A stretch of 39,919 nt of DNA from Pseudomonas sp. SJZ074 (GTDB taxonomy: Bacteria; Pseudomonadota; Gammaproteobacteria; Pseudomonadales; Pseudomonadaceae): positions 1 through 39,919 of the forward strand of contig NZ_VIUE01000039.1 in assembly GCF_007828215.1 (NCBI RefSeq), given 5' to 3'. The notes beneath the pieces were generated by a model. That model saw only the letters and a program-made list of their open reading frames with translations. It was not told where the DNA came from and did no database searches. Made by a program: the position numbers and the translations under genes. Below are positions 1-8,322 of this stretch, one piece after another. How positions within the stretch are numbered: the first letter of the stretch is position 1; each line of letters begins with the position of its first letter.

Positions 1-95
1 GTGGATGAACGACCGAGGGGTGTTTGTTGCCCCGGGGCAACGCCTGGTCGGCTTCGACGACGATGGCGTACAGATTGAACAAGGCGGCGTTACGG
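1..95. repeat. Direct terminal repeat, copy 1 (circular contig overlap)
   Basis: These 95 bases are identical to 39825-39919. The overlap lies inside the terminase large-subunit gene and the reading frame continues across it. This is what an assembler produces from a circular or circularly permuted molecule, not a biological terminal repeat. Merging the copies gives a circle of about 39,824 bp. Confidence 0.95.
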
Positions 96-1168
96 TAACG
101 GTCGAGTTCGGCACCTACCTGGCACCGTTGGACGCGGACAGCTCGGCGTCGTTTTGGGTATCGGGTCTGTGCTCGCCCTGGCAGACCTTCGGCCAGCGTG
201 CGCGCAAGTTTGTGGTGGCCATGCTGTCGGGCGAGCCTGGCCGTATGCAGGCCGCGATTAATACCGCCTTTGGCGAGCTGTTCATGGTCAAGGGGGAGGC
301 CCCGGCCTGGCAGTCGGTCGCCGCGTTGCGCCGGCCCTATGCCTTTGGCGAAGTGCCGCGCGGTGTGCAACTGATCGTCGCCGGCGTCGACGTGCAAGGC
401 GACCGCCTGGTCTACGTGGTGCGCGGCTTCGGCTACAACTTTTCGTCGTGGCTGATCGAGCACGGCGAAATATGGGGCGACACCGAACAGGAACAGGTGT
501 GGCAAGACCTGGGGCAGCTGCTGGAAACGACCTATGAAGGCCGGCCGATTGCGCGAATGCTCGTTGACTCGGGCTACAAGCCTGGCGGCAAGGCGGCACC
601 GGTGCACATGGTCTATCAGTTCTGCCGGCGCTACTACGGCCGCGCCATTCCGACCAAGGGCCGGCAACAGCAGGATAAGCCCTACAAGTTTGCTGACGTC
701 GATCAGAAGGGCCACGAACGCCAGCCGCTGAAGCTGATGCACGTACATACCGACCACTTCAAAAGCTGGGTTCATGCCCGTATCGAATGGCCGGTCGAGC
801 ATGCCGGCGCCTGGTATATCGCCCAAGACGCCAGCGATGACTACTGCCAGCAAGTGGTCGCCGAGGCGCGCCTGGTCACTCAGGCGGGCCGTGTGTTCTG
901 GCACAAGCTGCGCACCGATAACCACTACTTCGACGCTGAGGTCCTGGCGGCAACGGCGGCTCATCTGGAGCAGGTGCACCGCCTGCCACGCCTGGGGGAT
1001 GAAATGCTCGACGCGCCGGACAGCACTGCGCCTGAAACAACCGACGTGCCGGCGTTGCCCAGTGGCGCGCCGGCGAAACAGAAACCAAAGCCCCCACCGG
1101 AGCCGGCGCCGCCGGCCCCCAAGCGGAAGAAACGCCGCCGGGGTGCTGTGAGCGAGTGCCAGATATGA
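1..1168 (+). CDS. Terminase large subunit, C-terminal part (lambda gpA-like)
   Basis: This is the C-terminal half of the DNA-packaging motor. Its N-terminal half is at 38935-39919, and joined across the contig ends the protein is about 685 residues, close to lambda gpA (641). This part carries the nuclease-like region: a strand with GVDVQGDRLVYVVRGFG followed by MLVDSGYKPGG, where the two aspartates fit the metal-binding positions of the GpA family. The tail is rich in Pro, Lys and Arg. The apparent ATG at 5 is only an internal Met. The stop overlaps the start of the gpW-like gene (ATGA at 1165). The holoenzyme would cut concatemers at cos and drive DNA into the prohead. Confidence 0.93.
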   Translation, partial: WMNDRGVFVAPGQRLVGFDDDGVQIEQGGVTVTVEFGTYLAPLDADSSASFWVSGLCSPWQTFGQRARKFVVAMLSGEPGRMQAAINTAFGELFMVKGEAPAWQSVAALRRPYAFGEVPRGVQLIVAGVDVQGDRLVYVVRGFGYNFSSWLIEHGEIWGDTEQEQVWQDLGQLLETTYEGRPIARMLVDSGYKPGGKAAPVHMVYQFCRRYYGRAIPTKGRQQQDKPYKFADVDQKGHERQPLKLMHVHTDHFKSWVHARIEWPVEHAGAWYIAQDASDDYCQQVVAEARLVTQAGRVFWHKLRTDNHYFDAEVLAATAAHLEQVHRLPRLGDEMLDAPDSTAPETTDVPALPSGAPAKQKPKPPPEPAPPAPKRKKRRRGAVSECQI

Positions 1169-1383
1169 GCCGCAACAACCGCCGCGCCATTCGTGCGGAG
1201 ATAGACGCCATCGACAACGCAATTTTAGCCGTCCTGCAGGGTGGTCAAAACGTTGAGGTGACCACTGCTGCGGGCACGCGAAAAGTTCAAATGGCCGACC
1301 TGAAAACGCTGTACGCACAGCGCGACCGCCTGCGGCGCAGCTTGCGCGGTGGGCCGATAGCGCGACAAGGGATCCCGATATGA
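1165..1383 (+). CDS. Head-tail joining protein gpW-like
   Basis: A 72-residue protein of the lambda gpW family (68 in lambda). gpW is added to the DNA-filled head and closes the portal so the tail can bind. The C-terminal half (VEVTTAAGTRKVQMADLKTLYAQRDRLRRSLRG) follows the gpW pattern of a short beta hairpin then a basic helix. I start at ATG 1165, which overlaps the terminase stop, rather than the in-frame GTG at 1156. It sits between terminase and portal exactly as in lambda, and its stop overlaps the portal start. Confidence 0.85.
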   Translation: MSRNNRRAIRAEIDAIDNAILAVLQGGQNVEVTTAAGTRKVQMADLKTLYAQRDRLRRSLRGGPIARQGIPI

Positions 1384-2999
1384 GTCGAAACTTCGTCGAC
1401 CGTGTGGTCGGTTTCTTTTCCGCCTCTGCGGGACTGGATCGTGCCCGGGATCGTATGAGCCTTGACGCTCTGGATTCCTTTGCCGGCGCATCAAAAAGCC
1501 GGCCGGCCCTGAAATCGTGGTTTACCTCGAAAAAAGATGCTGACGGCGACCTTAACCCCGAACTGGCGACCTTGCGTTCGCGTTCGCGTGACCTGGAGCG
1601 AAACAACCCTATCGCTCATGGCGCGATGAAAACCAAAACGATTTACGTAATCGGTACCGGGCTCAGGCCTGAGCCAAGTATCGACGCGGAGTTCCTGGGG
1701 CTGACATCGGAGCAGGCCGAAGCACTCCAGGCGCAAATGCTGCGGGAGTTCAATTTGGCGGCCGATTGCCTGGAGGCCGACGCCGCCAGGCGCAAGACGT
1801 TCTATCAGAAACAAGCGGAGCTATTTCACAGCGCCCGGGTTAACGGTGACTCGTTCTTGCTGCTGCCACACTTCGAGCGTGACGGGTCACCGTATGCGAC
1901 GCATTTCCAGTCGGTCGAGTCCGACCGGGTTTGCAACCAGCATAACAAGCCCGACAGCGACACCATGTCCGGCGGCTTCGAGCTGGACGAACACGGCGCG
2001 GCCGTTGCGGTGCAGGTTCTACAGACCAGCCCCTCCAAGCGTTTCTTGCGCTCGAAAGCACAGTGGCAGCGCGTGCCGCTGTTTGGCGAACAAGGCCGGC
2101 GCAATGTGTTGATCCATTCGAACCACAACATGCGGGCCAGCCAGACACGCGGCATTCCTGACTTGGCGCCAGTAATTGAGGTAATCAAACAGGCCGGGCG
2201 GTACATCGACGCCGAACTGATGGCCTCGGTGATCAGCTCGAAATTCACCGTGTTCATCAAGTCCGACCGCGATGGCGGCGGTGGTGATGCCTACGCCCCA
2301 GGTGCAGGCATGGGCGGTGGGTCTAGCGATGATGACGAAGACGATGACGACCCGCGCGACCTGCGCCTGGGTGATGGTCTGGTGTATGAGCTGGACGAAG
2401 GCGAGAGCATCGAAACAGCCAACCCGGGGCGCCCAAATGCGGCCTTTGACCCTTTCGTCACGGCGCTTTGGCGCATGATCGGCGGCGCGATTGGTGTTCC
2501 GTTCGAAGTGTTGATCAAGCACTTTACCGCCAGTTACTCGGCCAGCCGTGCGTCGTTGTTGCAGTTCGCGCATTACATCATGGTTGACCGGGCAAACTTC
2601 GTCGTTGACGTGTGCCAGCCGTACTACGAAACAGTGATCGCCGAGGCGGTTGCCCGGGGGCGCCTGCGCTTACCGGGTTTCTTTCAGGACCCATTGGTGC
2701 GTCGGGCTTACTGCCAAGCGCTTTGGCATGGTCCGAACCTGGGCGAGCTGGACGAACTGAAGGCGGTAAACGCGGCTGAGAAACGCTTGAAAATCGGGAT
2801 CAGTACGCACGAGCGCGAAACCCGCCACCTGCTGGGCCAGGACTGGAACCAGATTAACAGCCGGCGCGTTATCGAAGAGCGTCGCAAGTACCGGGCGGCG
2901 CCGACGGCCGAGCCACCAGATAGCGACAACAAAGCCGATGAAAACAGCCCCGAAGGCAAACGCCAACGGGGCTTTTTGTTGCCAGGGGGTAACGCATGA
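1380..2999 (+). CDS. Portal protein (lambda gpB-like)
   Basis: A 539-residue portal protein (lambda gpB has 533). It forms the dodecameric ring at one vertex of the head through which DNA is packaged and ejected. Family features include the N-terminal SRDLERNNPIAHGAMKTK segment, a central VESDRV..., and GVPFEVLIKHFTASYSASRASLLQF, the conserved helix region of the lambda-type portal family. An acidic, glycine-rich insertion at about residues 300-325 (GGGSSDDDEDDDDPRD) is probably a flexible surface loop. Its start and stop overlap gpW and the protease by the ATGA pattern, which implies translational coupling. Confidence 0.93.
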   Translation: MSRNFVDRVVGFFSASAGLDRARDRMSLDALDSFAGASKSRPALKSWFTSKKDADGDLNPELATLRSRSRDLERNNPIAHGAMKTKTIYVIGTGLRPEPSIDAEFLGLTSEQAEALQAQMLREFNLAADCLEADAARRKTFYQKQAELFHSARVNGDSFLLLPHFERDGSPYATHFQSVESDRVCNQHNKPDSDTMSGGFELDEHGAAVAVQVLQTSPSKRFLRSKAQWQRVPLFGEQGRRNVLIHSNHNMRASQTRGIPDLAPVIEVIKQAGRYIDAELMASVISSKFTVFIKSDRDGGGGDAYAPGAGMGGGSSDDDEDDDDPRDLRLGDGLVYELDEGESIETANPGRPNAAFDPFVTALWRMIGGAIGVPFEVLIKHFTASYSASRASLLQFAHYIMVDRANFVVDVCQPYYETVIAEAVARGRLRLPGFFQDPLVRRAYCQALWHGPNLGELDELKAVNAAEKRLKIGISTHERETRHLLGQDWNQINSRRVIEERRKYRAAPTAEPPDSDNKADENSPEGKRQRGFLLPGGNA

Positions 3000-4405
3000 A
3001 AAAACTGATGGCCTTGCAGTTCCTGGCTTCCCAGGCCTGGGCACTGCCTTCGACCATGCTGGCCGATATGGAAGCCATCGCCCGTCGCGAGTTCGAAGCG
3101 GGCCGCCTGGACGCGCTTACCGAGAAGGACGGCGAGTCGCTGAAGTCCGCGCCCATTGTCGAGGTGCGCGACAGCGTCGCCCTGATCAAGGTACGGGGGG
3201 TGGTTTCTCGCTATGCCAGTTGGATGCACGACATCTGCGGCGGTACGTCGACCGAGGCACTGGCCAAGGCGCTTTCGGCTTCGATTGAAGACTCAAAAGT
3301 GCGTGCGGTGGTGCTGTGGATCGACTCGCCAGGTGGCCAGGTCAACGGCCTGAACGAAATGGCCGAAATGATCTATCAGGCCCGCGGCCGGAAAAAGATC
3401 GTTGCTTATGTCGGGGGCATGGCGTGCTCGGCGGCCTACTGGATGGCGTCGGCCTGTTCCGAAGTCGTGATCGATGCGACCGCCGAGCTGGGCTCGGTCG
3501 GCACAGTGGCGGGTTTTGTCGTCCGTCCAGCAGCCGAAGGCGAACAACGCATCGAAATCGTGTCGAGCAATGCGCCGAATAAGCGCCTTGACCCTACCAG
3601 CGAAGTCGGCCAGGCCGCCGTACAAGTGACCGTCGACGACCTTGAAGCGGTGTTCATCGACGCCGTTACGCGAAACATGGGCGTTACGCGTGACAAGGTC
3701 CTGGCCGACTTCGGCAAGGGCGGCACCTTCATCGGCGCCAAAGCAGTCAAGCAGGGCATGGCGCACCGCCTCGGCAGCCTGGAAGGGCTTATTGCCGAGC
3801 TGAGTGGCCGCGCCCAGCCCCGCACCGTTCCACCAACCAAGGCGCTAGCCGCCGCCAAGACCAACCAAGGAGCAAACACCATGCCTCTGACTATCACTGA
3901 AGGGGCGACGGCGGCCGCCGTCGCTGAGGCCCTGAAGGCCCAGCACCCCGAAGCGTTCGCCGCCATCGCCGCCACCGGCGGTACCGACAAAGAAGCAGCC
4001 GTTGAGGCGGCTCGCAAAGAGGCCCATTCCGCTGGCAAGCTGGAAGGCTACGCCGAAGGCTATGCCGCCGAAACTGCGCGGGTTGCCAGCGTGTTCGCGG
4101 TCACGCTGCCAGGTCACGAAAAGCTGATTCAGGCGCTCGCCCTGGATGGCAAAACCACCGGTGGCGAGGCCGCCGCGCAGATCATCGCCGCCGAGAAGAA
4201 AGGCGGCGCCGACTATCTGGACGGCGCCGCCAAAACCGAAGCCAACAAGGTTAAGGGCGGTTCTGAAAGCCAGACCGGCAAGTCCGCCGTGGACCCGCGC
4301 ACGCTGGCCGCCGAAGCCCGCGCCCTGGTCGACGCCGAGGCTGCCAAAGGCCACAAAATCACCATTTCCGCCGCTGTGCGAATGATCCAGGGGAGTAAGT
4401 CTTAA
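2996..4405 (+). CDS. Prohead protease, S49/ClpP-fold (lambda gpC-like), with C-terminal scaffold
   Basis: A 469-residue fusion like lambda C (439). Residues about 55-265 are an S49 (SppA-type) peptidase domain. The nucleophile is likely Ser145 in GGMACSAAYW, and Lys196 in NKRLDPTSE lies 51 residues later, the spacing of the Ser-Lys dyad in single-domain SppA enzymes. WIDSPGG at about 108 is the conserved oxyanion-side motif. Residues about 296-469 are the Ala- and Glu-rich scaffold, which is also made separately from an internal start (see 3881). The enzyme would clear scaffold and trim portal during prohead maturation. Confidence 0.92.
   Translation: MKKLMALQFLASQAWALPSTMLADMEAIARREFEAGRLDALTEKDGESLKSAPIVEVRDSVALIKVRGVVSRYASWMHDICGGTSTEALAKALSASIEDSKVRAVVLWIDSPGGQVNGLNEMAEMIYQARGRKKIVAYVGGMACSAAYWMASACSEVVIDATAELGSVGTVAGFVVRPAAEGEQRIEIVSSNAPNKRLDPTSEVGQAAVQVTVDDLEAVFIDAVTRNMGVTRDKVLADFGKGGTFIGAKAVKQGMAHRLGSLEGLIAELSGRAQPRTVPPTKALAAAKTNQGANTMPLTITEGATAAAVAEALKAQHPEAFAAIAATGGTDKEAAVEAARKEAHSAGKLEGYAEGYAAETARVASVFAVTLPGHEKLIQALALDGKTTGGEAAAQIIAAEKKGGADYLDGAAKTEANKVKGGSESQTGKSAVDPRTLAAEARALVDAEAAKGHKITISAAVRMIQGSKS
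3881..4405 (+). CDS. Internal in-frame scaffold protein (Nu3-like)
   Basis: An ATG at 3881 lies in the frame of the prohead protease (codon 296) and is preceded by a strong AAGGAG at 3867-3872, with good spacing. A start this strong inside a gene is unlikely to be accidental. The product would be 174 residues, Ala-rich and charged, with a helical or coiled-coil look (AAVAEALKAQ, KEAAVEAARKEAH). Lambda makes its scaffold Nu3 in the same way from the 3' end of C. The protein would direct assembly of the capsid shell and then be degraded by gpC. Confidence 0.82.
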   Translation: MPLTITEGATAAAVAEALKAQHPEAFAAIAATGGTDKEAAVEAARKEAHSAGKLEGYAEGYAAETARVASVFAVTLPGHEKLIQALALDGKTTGGEAAAQIIAAEKKGGADYLDGAAKTEANKVKGGSESQTGKSAVDPRTLAAEARALVDAEAAKGHKITISAAVRMIQGSKS

Positions 4406-4776
4406 TGCGCCAGTACATCGAGAGTCGCCGCGCGGCGGCAGACGTGGAGCCGCATCGAATCGCCGCGTATGACGACAGCGAAGGCGAGTTCACCCAAGCC
4501 GCTGGCCCAAGCGCTTCGCCGCTGATGGGCATCACCGGGAGCCTGGGCGCGGTGGCCGGCACGGTCTGCGACGTGATCCGTAGCGGCCCCACCGAGCTGG
4601 AGTACGGCGGCGCCGTCGGTTTCGGTGATCCGCTGACCGCTGATATTGCAGGCCGTGCCGTAGTGGCCCAGCCCGGCGAAGCCTATATCGCCCGTGCTGA
4701 CGAAGCCGGAGATGCGGGCACCATCGGCCGCGTGTTCATCGAGCGCGGCACCGTGCCGGCCGCTGTGGCCCCTTAA
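4405..4776 (+). CDS. Head decoration / capsid cement protein
   Basis: A 123-residue protein between scaffold and major capsid, the place of lambda gpD. The middle (TELEYGGAVGFGDPLTADIAGRAVVAQPGEAYIARADEAGDAG) matches the pattern of capsid cement proteins of the DUF2190/gpD kind, with a small beta-rich fold that binds the expanded shell at its three-fold axes. The first 35 residues are charged and could form the extended arm seen in such proteins. The ATG follows the protease stop without a gap (TTAATG). Confidence 0.72.
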   Translation: MRQYIESRRAAADVEPHRIAAYDDSEGEFTQAAGPSASPLMGITGSLGAVAGTVCDVIRSGPTELEYGGAVGFGDPLTADIAGRAVVAQPGEAYIARADEAGDAGTIGRVFIERGTVPAAVAP

Positions 4777-4810
4777 CCATCCCTCAGCCCTGAGCTAGGA
4801 GCATACAAAC

Positions 4811-5731
4811 ATGCCTGCACCGTTTCCTATTGATCCCGTCCGCACGGGTATCGTAATTGCCTACCGAAATAACAAGCTGATCGCGGATGAAGTCATGCCG
4901 CGACGGAGCGTCGGCGGCGAGCAATTCAAGTGGTCGGAGTACGACAAAGCCGAGCGCATGACCTACGTCGACACCGAAATCAGCCGCAAAGGTTCGGCCA
5001 AAGAAGTCGAGTTCAGCGCGACGGAAAAAGACGCCTCGACCGCTGATTACGGCCTGGACGACGTTGTGCCGCAAGGCGACATCGACAAGGCTGCCGGTAC
5101 CGACTACGACCCGCTCGACCACGCGTCCGAAGCGTTGACCGACCTGATTTTGCTGGATCGTGAAGTTCGTGTCGCACGCACCGTATTCGCTTCGGCCAAC
5201 CATGCCTATGGCAAATCGTTGGAAGCTGTCGAGAAGTTCAGTAACCGCGATGCCGACCTGTTGGCGTTCCTGTTGCAGGAACTCGACAAGCCCCTGATGC
5301 GCCCGAACACGCTGACTATCGGCCGTGCTGAATGGACGCAACTGCGCGTAAACCGTTCGATGGTGGCAGCCTCCCACGGCAACAGCGGCGACAAAGGCGT
5401 CGTCAGCATTGCGCAGATGCTGGAGCTGCTGGAACTCGACAACATCTTCATTGGCGAAAGCCGCGTCAACATCGCGAAGAAGGGCAAGCCGGCCGAAGTG
5501 AAACGCGTATGGGCTGGCCATGCCGCCTTTACCTATCAGGCGCCTACGGTTGAGATTCCGGCCGGGACCCTGACTTGGGGTGTGACAGCGCAGTACGACG
5601 ACCGCTTCGCTGGCACCTGGTACGACGAAAGCGTCGGCCTGAAGGGCGGCTACCGCCTGCGGGTGGGTGAGCAGGTCAAGGAACTGGTGATCGCCAAGGA
5701 GTGCGGTTTGCTGTTGCAAAACGTGATCTAA
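4811..5731 (+). CDS. Major capsid protein
   Basis: A 306-residue protein placed directly after the decoration gene, where the HK97-fold shell protein lies in lambda-like heads. It has a typical capsid layout: an N-terminal arm (IAYRNNKLIADEVMPRRSVGGEQFKW), an extended E-loop region rich in Asp and Lys, then a long alpha/beta P and A domain ending in KGGYRLRVGEQVKELVIAKECGLLLQNVI. The start has a RBS (TAGGAGC). No separate maturation cleavage site is evident. The gene is followed at once by an iteron array and two intrinsic terminators, so it ends a transcription block. Confidence 0.85.
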   Translation: MPAPFPIDPVRTGIVIAYRNNKLIADEVMPRRSVGGEQFKWSEYDKAERMTYVDTEISRKGSAKEVEFSATEKDASTADYGLDDVVPQGDIDKAAGTDYDPLDHASEALTDLILLDREVRVARTVFASANHAYGKSLEAVEKFSNRDADLLAFLLQELDKPLMRPNTLTIGRAEWTQLRVNRSMVAASHGNSGDKGVVSIAQMLELLELDNIFIGESRVNIAKKGKPAEVKRVWAGHAAFTYQAPTVEIPAGTLTWGVTAQYDDRFAGTWYDESVGLKGGYRLRVGEQVKELVIAKECGLLLQNVI

Positions 5732-5732
5732 C

Positions 5733-5757
5733 TAGCGCTAAAGCGCTATTTAGCTAA
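5733..5757. repeat. Iteron array A (AGCGCTAA type) after the capsid gene
   Basis: The stretch holds a perfect inverted repeat, TAGCGCT-AA-AGCGCTA (5733-5748), followed by TTTAGCTAA. It begins two bases after the capsid stop codon. The AGC(G/T)-plus-AT-rich units match those in the par locus near 30.7 kb, so this is a candidate binding site for the phage ribbon-helix-helix protein. Confidence 0.65.
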
Positions 5758-5764
5758 TCGAAGG

Positions 5765-5787
5765 GCCCCGCCAGGTGCGGGGCTTTT
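5765..5787 (+). terminator. Intrinsic terminator after major capsid gene
   Basis: A GCCCCG/CGGGGC stem with loop CCAGGTG is followed by four T. The same stem-loop sequence reappears at 29587-29612 by the partition genes. Confidence 0.85.
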
Positions 5788-5800
5788 CGCAGCCGAAAGC

Positions 5801-5820
5801 CCGCCCGGTGGGCGGTTTTT
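5801..5820 (+). terminator. Second intrinsic terminator in tandem
   Basis: A CCGCCC-GGT-GGGCGG hairpin is followed by five T, 14 bases after the previous terminator. Tandem terminators between head and connector genes imply that late transcription must be antiterminated or restarted here. Confidence 0.8.
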
Positions 5821-5844
5821 CGCATGCGAAAAGAGGGAGATCCC

Positions 5845-6219
5845 GTGAGCCGATTCGATATCGTCGACCGAACCATGCTGATTTGTAAGGATGCAACGGC
5901 CAACGTCGTGACCGACACCGGCGCGCGCTTTGACGTCGACGGCATTTTCGACAATGCGGAAATTGACTTCGAGCATAAGCGCGAAGGCAGCAGCGGTGCC
6001 GGCGGCATGAACTTCAAAAAGCGGCAACCGGTTTTCACCACGGCTGACAAGAAGGTCGCCGGCATCAACAAGCAATGGCGATTGATCATCAAGGGCAAAT
6101 CGTACTTTTGCGCCGAGCCCTACGAAGACGGTTCAGGCTGGGCAACGCTCTGGCTTGCGACCAGCCTGGACGACCCAACCGAAGCGGAGATCGTGCGCGG
6201 TGGCAGCCAATGGCGTTAG
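5845..6219 (+). CDS. Head-tail connector (lambda gpFII-like)
   Basis: A 124-residue protein of the lambda gpFII (phage_attach) family, which caps the gpW-sealed head and provides the tail-binding surface. Matching features are the N-terminal helix, then GARFDVDGIFDNAEIDF... and the C-terminal pattern KSYFCAEPYEDGSGWATLWLA, which parallels gpFII's conserved end. I choose GTG 5845 because GAGGGAG lies six bases upstream. The in-frame ATG at 5824 has no RBS and lies at the end of a terminator. Confidence 0.78.
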   Translation: MSRFDIVDRTMLICKDATANVVTDTGARFDVDGIFDNAEIDFEHKREGSSGAGGMNFKKRQPVFTTADKKVAGINKQWRLIIKGKSYFCAEPYEDGSGWATLWLATSLDDPTEAEIVRGGSQWR

Positions 6220-6850
6220 TTTTCAACTGAGTTTTGCCCGGGAAATCACCCGGGTTACGGCGCAAATACAGACCACACCCGAGCAGGTCAATCAGGCCGG
6301 TGACCGGGCGCGACGCAAAACCATGCGCTGGCTGTCGACGCGTATGTCGCGCGAAATGAGCCAGGCCCTAAGGATCCCGCAAAAAGGGCTTAAAGCCCGC
6401 TGGAGCACGTCCACAGCCGGCCAGGGTGACGACCAAGTCACCATTCTATGGTTCGGCACTTTGCCCCTGGCGGCCGAAAACGTCGGCAACCCCCGGCAAG
6501 GCAAGCGCGGCACCAGTGTCGCCGGGCGGCGCTTTGATGGTGCTTTCTATCACTCGGTTTACGACGGCGTGCCCCGGGTCTGGATTCGCAAGCGTCGCGC
6601 CCAGGCCCTGGGCTTGAACTTGCCAGCCATGAGCCGGCAGAAGGGCGGGGGCAATCAGCGGTTTATGGATTACGGCGGCGCTGGTGATACCAGTAACCGA
6701 GGCCGTTTCCCGGTTATGCGGGTGGGTATCGCGCTGGATGAAATGGCCGGCGAGGTGTTCCGCCGTTATGAGCGCCGAGCCTTGGCCCGGTTCGCTGAGC
6801 TGATCGAGCAGGAAATCAACTACGTGGTGAACCATGAGCGAAAAGGCTGA
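6200..6850 (+). CDS. Minor tail protein Z-like
   Basis: A basic 216-residue protein resembling lambda gpZ (prophage minor tail protein Z). It has Arg-rich N-terminal helices (NQAGDRARRKTMRWLSTRMSREMSQALRIPQKGLKARW) and ends with RRALARFAELIEQEINYVV. In lambda, Z acts at completion of the tail end that joins the head. I start at GTG 6200, with GGAG at 6186-6189, which overlaps the FII-like gene by 20 bases. A longer frame to 6155 lacks a RBS. It is unusual, though seen in mosaic phages, to find Z with a contractile tail. Confidence 0.72.
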   Translation: MAANGVSFQLSFAREITRVTAQIQTTPEQVNQAGDRARRKTMRWLSTRMSREMSQALRIPQKGLKARWSTSTAGQGDDQVTILWFGTLPLAAENVGNPRQGKRGTSVAGRRFDGAFYHSVYDGVPRVWIRKRRAQALGLNLPAMSRQKGGGNQRFMDYGGAGDTSNRGRFPVMRVGIALDEMAGEVFRRYERRALARFAELIEQEINYVVNHERKG

Positions 6851-7379
6851 AGAAGGGCAGACCATCGACGATGTGAGTTTGTTGCACGACCAGATAGTCG
6901 CCGCCGTGCGTGACCGCTTCGGGCCACGGCTGAAGACAGTGGCCGAGTACGACCCTGTCGACGTAGACAGCAAGACGATTAAAACCCCGGCGGTGCTGCT
7001 GGAACTGGTCGAGATGCGCCCCGCTGGGCGGGTTACGGGTGGTCGCACGCCGGTCGAACTGGCCTGGTCTGCGCATTGCGTGCTGAGTTCGGCGACAGAC
7101 AACGTACAGCGTGAAGTTCGCAACTTTTCCGCCCAGGTGCTTTGCCTGGTCGACGGCAACAGTTGGGGGCTCGGGGCTGCTGTAACGCGTGCCGTTGAAC
7201 TTGAGGCGTTCCCGGGGTTGTTCAGGCCCGGGGAAAAGGGTTTCGAAAGCTGGGTCGTGAACTGGAAACAAACGGCGCATTTGGGGCAGGTTTGGGAGTT
7301 GCCCGCCGATGGCTCGGCGGTTGACGTCTACATAGGCGGCGAGTTGCAAGCCGACCCGAATGCCGGGCAGGTGCCTTGA
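6834..7379 (+). CDS. Putative tail terminator / tail completion protein
   Basis: A 181-residue protein between the Z-like gene and gpV. The N-terminal part (SLLHDQIVAAVRDRFGPRLKTVAEYDP...TPAVLLELVEM) and the long alpha/beta body resemble the gp37/DUF1834-like proteins that occupy the tail-terminator slot in Mu- and P2-like tails. I do not recognise a specific family with certainty. Its start overlaps the Z-like gene by 17 bases and its stop overlaps gpV (TGATG), so it belongs to the tail operon. Confidence 0.55.
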   Translation: MSEKAEEGQTIDDVSLLHDQIVAAVRDRFGPRLKTVAEYDPVDVDSKTIKTPAVLLELVEMRPAGRVTGGRTPVELAWSAHCVLSSATDNVQREVRNFSAQVLCLVDGNSWGLGAAVTRAVELEAFPGLFRPGEKGFESWVVNWKQTAHLGQVWELPADGSAVDVYIGGELQADPNAGQVP

Positions 7380-7951
7380 TGGACGTATTGCAGCGCTTGG
7401 AAGAGCTGGAACGCCGGGTCGCTCAAATGGTGGTGCGTGGAAAAATTCACGCCGTGGACACGGCCAACCATGTCGCCCAGGTTGAATACGGGCCCGGCAT
7501 GGTCACCGGTTGGCTTCAGTGGAAGCCCCTGCGTACCGGAAAGGCGATTGTCTGGTGGGCGCCGGAGAAGGGCGAAGGCGTGACGGTGATCAGCGAGGGT
7601 GATTTGGCCCTGGGCGAGATCCTGCCAGGCAGCTATCACAAGGACTTTGCCGCGCCATCCAGCGACCCGGATTTGTTCCTTATCCAGTACGGCGACGGCG
7701 GGTCGGTTTCCTATGACCGCAAGGCCCACATGCACCGCTTGGACCTGCCAGCCGGCGGGCGCGCCGAGGTGGTGGCGCCGGGCGGCATGAAGATCATCGC
7801 GGATACGGAAATCGTGGGTTCGTTACGCGTAACGAAAGATATCAAGGGTGACGCGGAAATCGGCGATGCGGTTCGCAACATGAGCCAGGACCGCGACCTC
7901 TACAACAGTCACCGTCACGGCTCCAGCCCGCCCCCTGAACCGCAACAGTAG
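7379..7951 (+). CDS. V: Baseplate assembly protein V (spike)
   Basis: A 190-residue protein like P2 gpV (211), the trimeric membrane-piercing spike at the tip of the contractile tail. The order is typical: an N-terminal helix (VLQRLEELERRVAQMVVRGKIHAVD), an OB-fold region (VAQVEYGPGMVTGWLQWKPLRTGKAIVWWAPEKGEGVTVIS), and a beta-helical C-terminus ending in an HRH motif (SHRHGSSPPP), which could bind an apical metal ion as in P2 spikes. I use ATG 7379, coupled to the previous stop. The gene contains a GTTACGCGTAAC palindrome at 7822. Confidence 0.9.
   Translation: MDVLQRLEELERRVAQMVVRGKIHAVDTANHVAQVEYGPGMVTGWLQWKPLRTGKAIVWWAPEKGEGVTVISEGDLALGEILPGSYHKDFAAPSSDPDLFLIQYGDGGSVSYDRKAHMHRLDLPAGGRAEVVAPGGMKIIADTEIVGSLRVTKDIKGDAEIGDAVRNMSQDRDLYNSHRHGSSPPPEPQQ
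7822..7833. promoter_or_regulatory. Dispersed palindrome GTTACGCGTAAC
   Basis: An exact member of the GTTAC-N2-GTAAC palindrome family, within gpV. The palindrome extends one base on each side (CGTTACGCGTAACG). The binding partner is unknown. Confidence 0.5.
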
Positions 7952-7959
7952 AGAACATC

Positions 7960-8322
7960 ATGAAACAAGGCACGGACCGGAACACGGGGCGCCTGATCAG
8001 TGGCATTCCCTATCTGTGGCAGCGGCTTAGCGACGTAATTTCAACGCCTGTCGGCTCGCTGGTCGGGCGCCGTGACTTCGGTTCGCGGTTGTTTGAAATG
8101 CTCGACCGCAACGTCGACAGCGGTTTCTACATGGAAACCTATATTCGCTTGGCCGAGGCCATCAACAACAAGGCCAACGGTTTGGACGACTTCAGGCTGT
8201 CGACCATGCGCGTCGACCAGCCCGCCCCGAATCACGTTGAGTTGTTCATAAGCGGTCAGTTGCTGATTGATGGCCAGGCGCGGGACGTGGAATTAGAGGG
8301 GATCGCCTATGGAAGGTATTAA
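7960..8322 (+). CDS. W: Baseplate wedge protein W (gp25-like)
   Basis: A 120-residue protein of the P2 W / T4 gp25 family, which forms part of the baseplate wedge and helps start sheath polymerisation. SDVISTPVGSLVGRRDFGSRLFEMLDRN is the gp25 core (the PxGSR...R-x-FGS...L motif). It lies between V and J as in P2. The start has a weak RBS (GAGAAC), and its 3' end overlaps gpJ by 14 bases. Confidence 0.93.
   Translation: MKQGTDRNTGRLISGIPYLWQRLSDVISTPVGSLVGRRDFGSRLFEMLDRNVDSGFYMETYIRLAEAINNKANGLDDFRLSTMRVDQPAPNHVELFISGQLLIDGQARDVELEGIAYGRY

Noticed and set aside
4784..5719. Long open frame of 311 codons on the minus strand opposite the capsid gene
   Set aside because: It mirrors the codon phase of the capsid gene, has no RBS and no recognisable protein. 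High GC gives long antisense frames.
5733..5757. Iteron array A as a simple attenuator or third terminator
   Set aside because: The sequence has no T run and matches the par iterons. The true terminators follow at 5765 and 5801.
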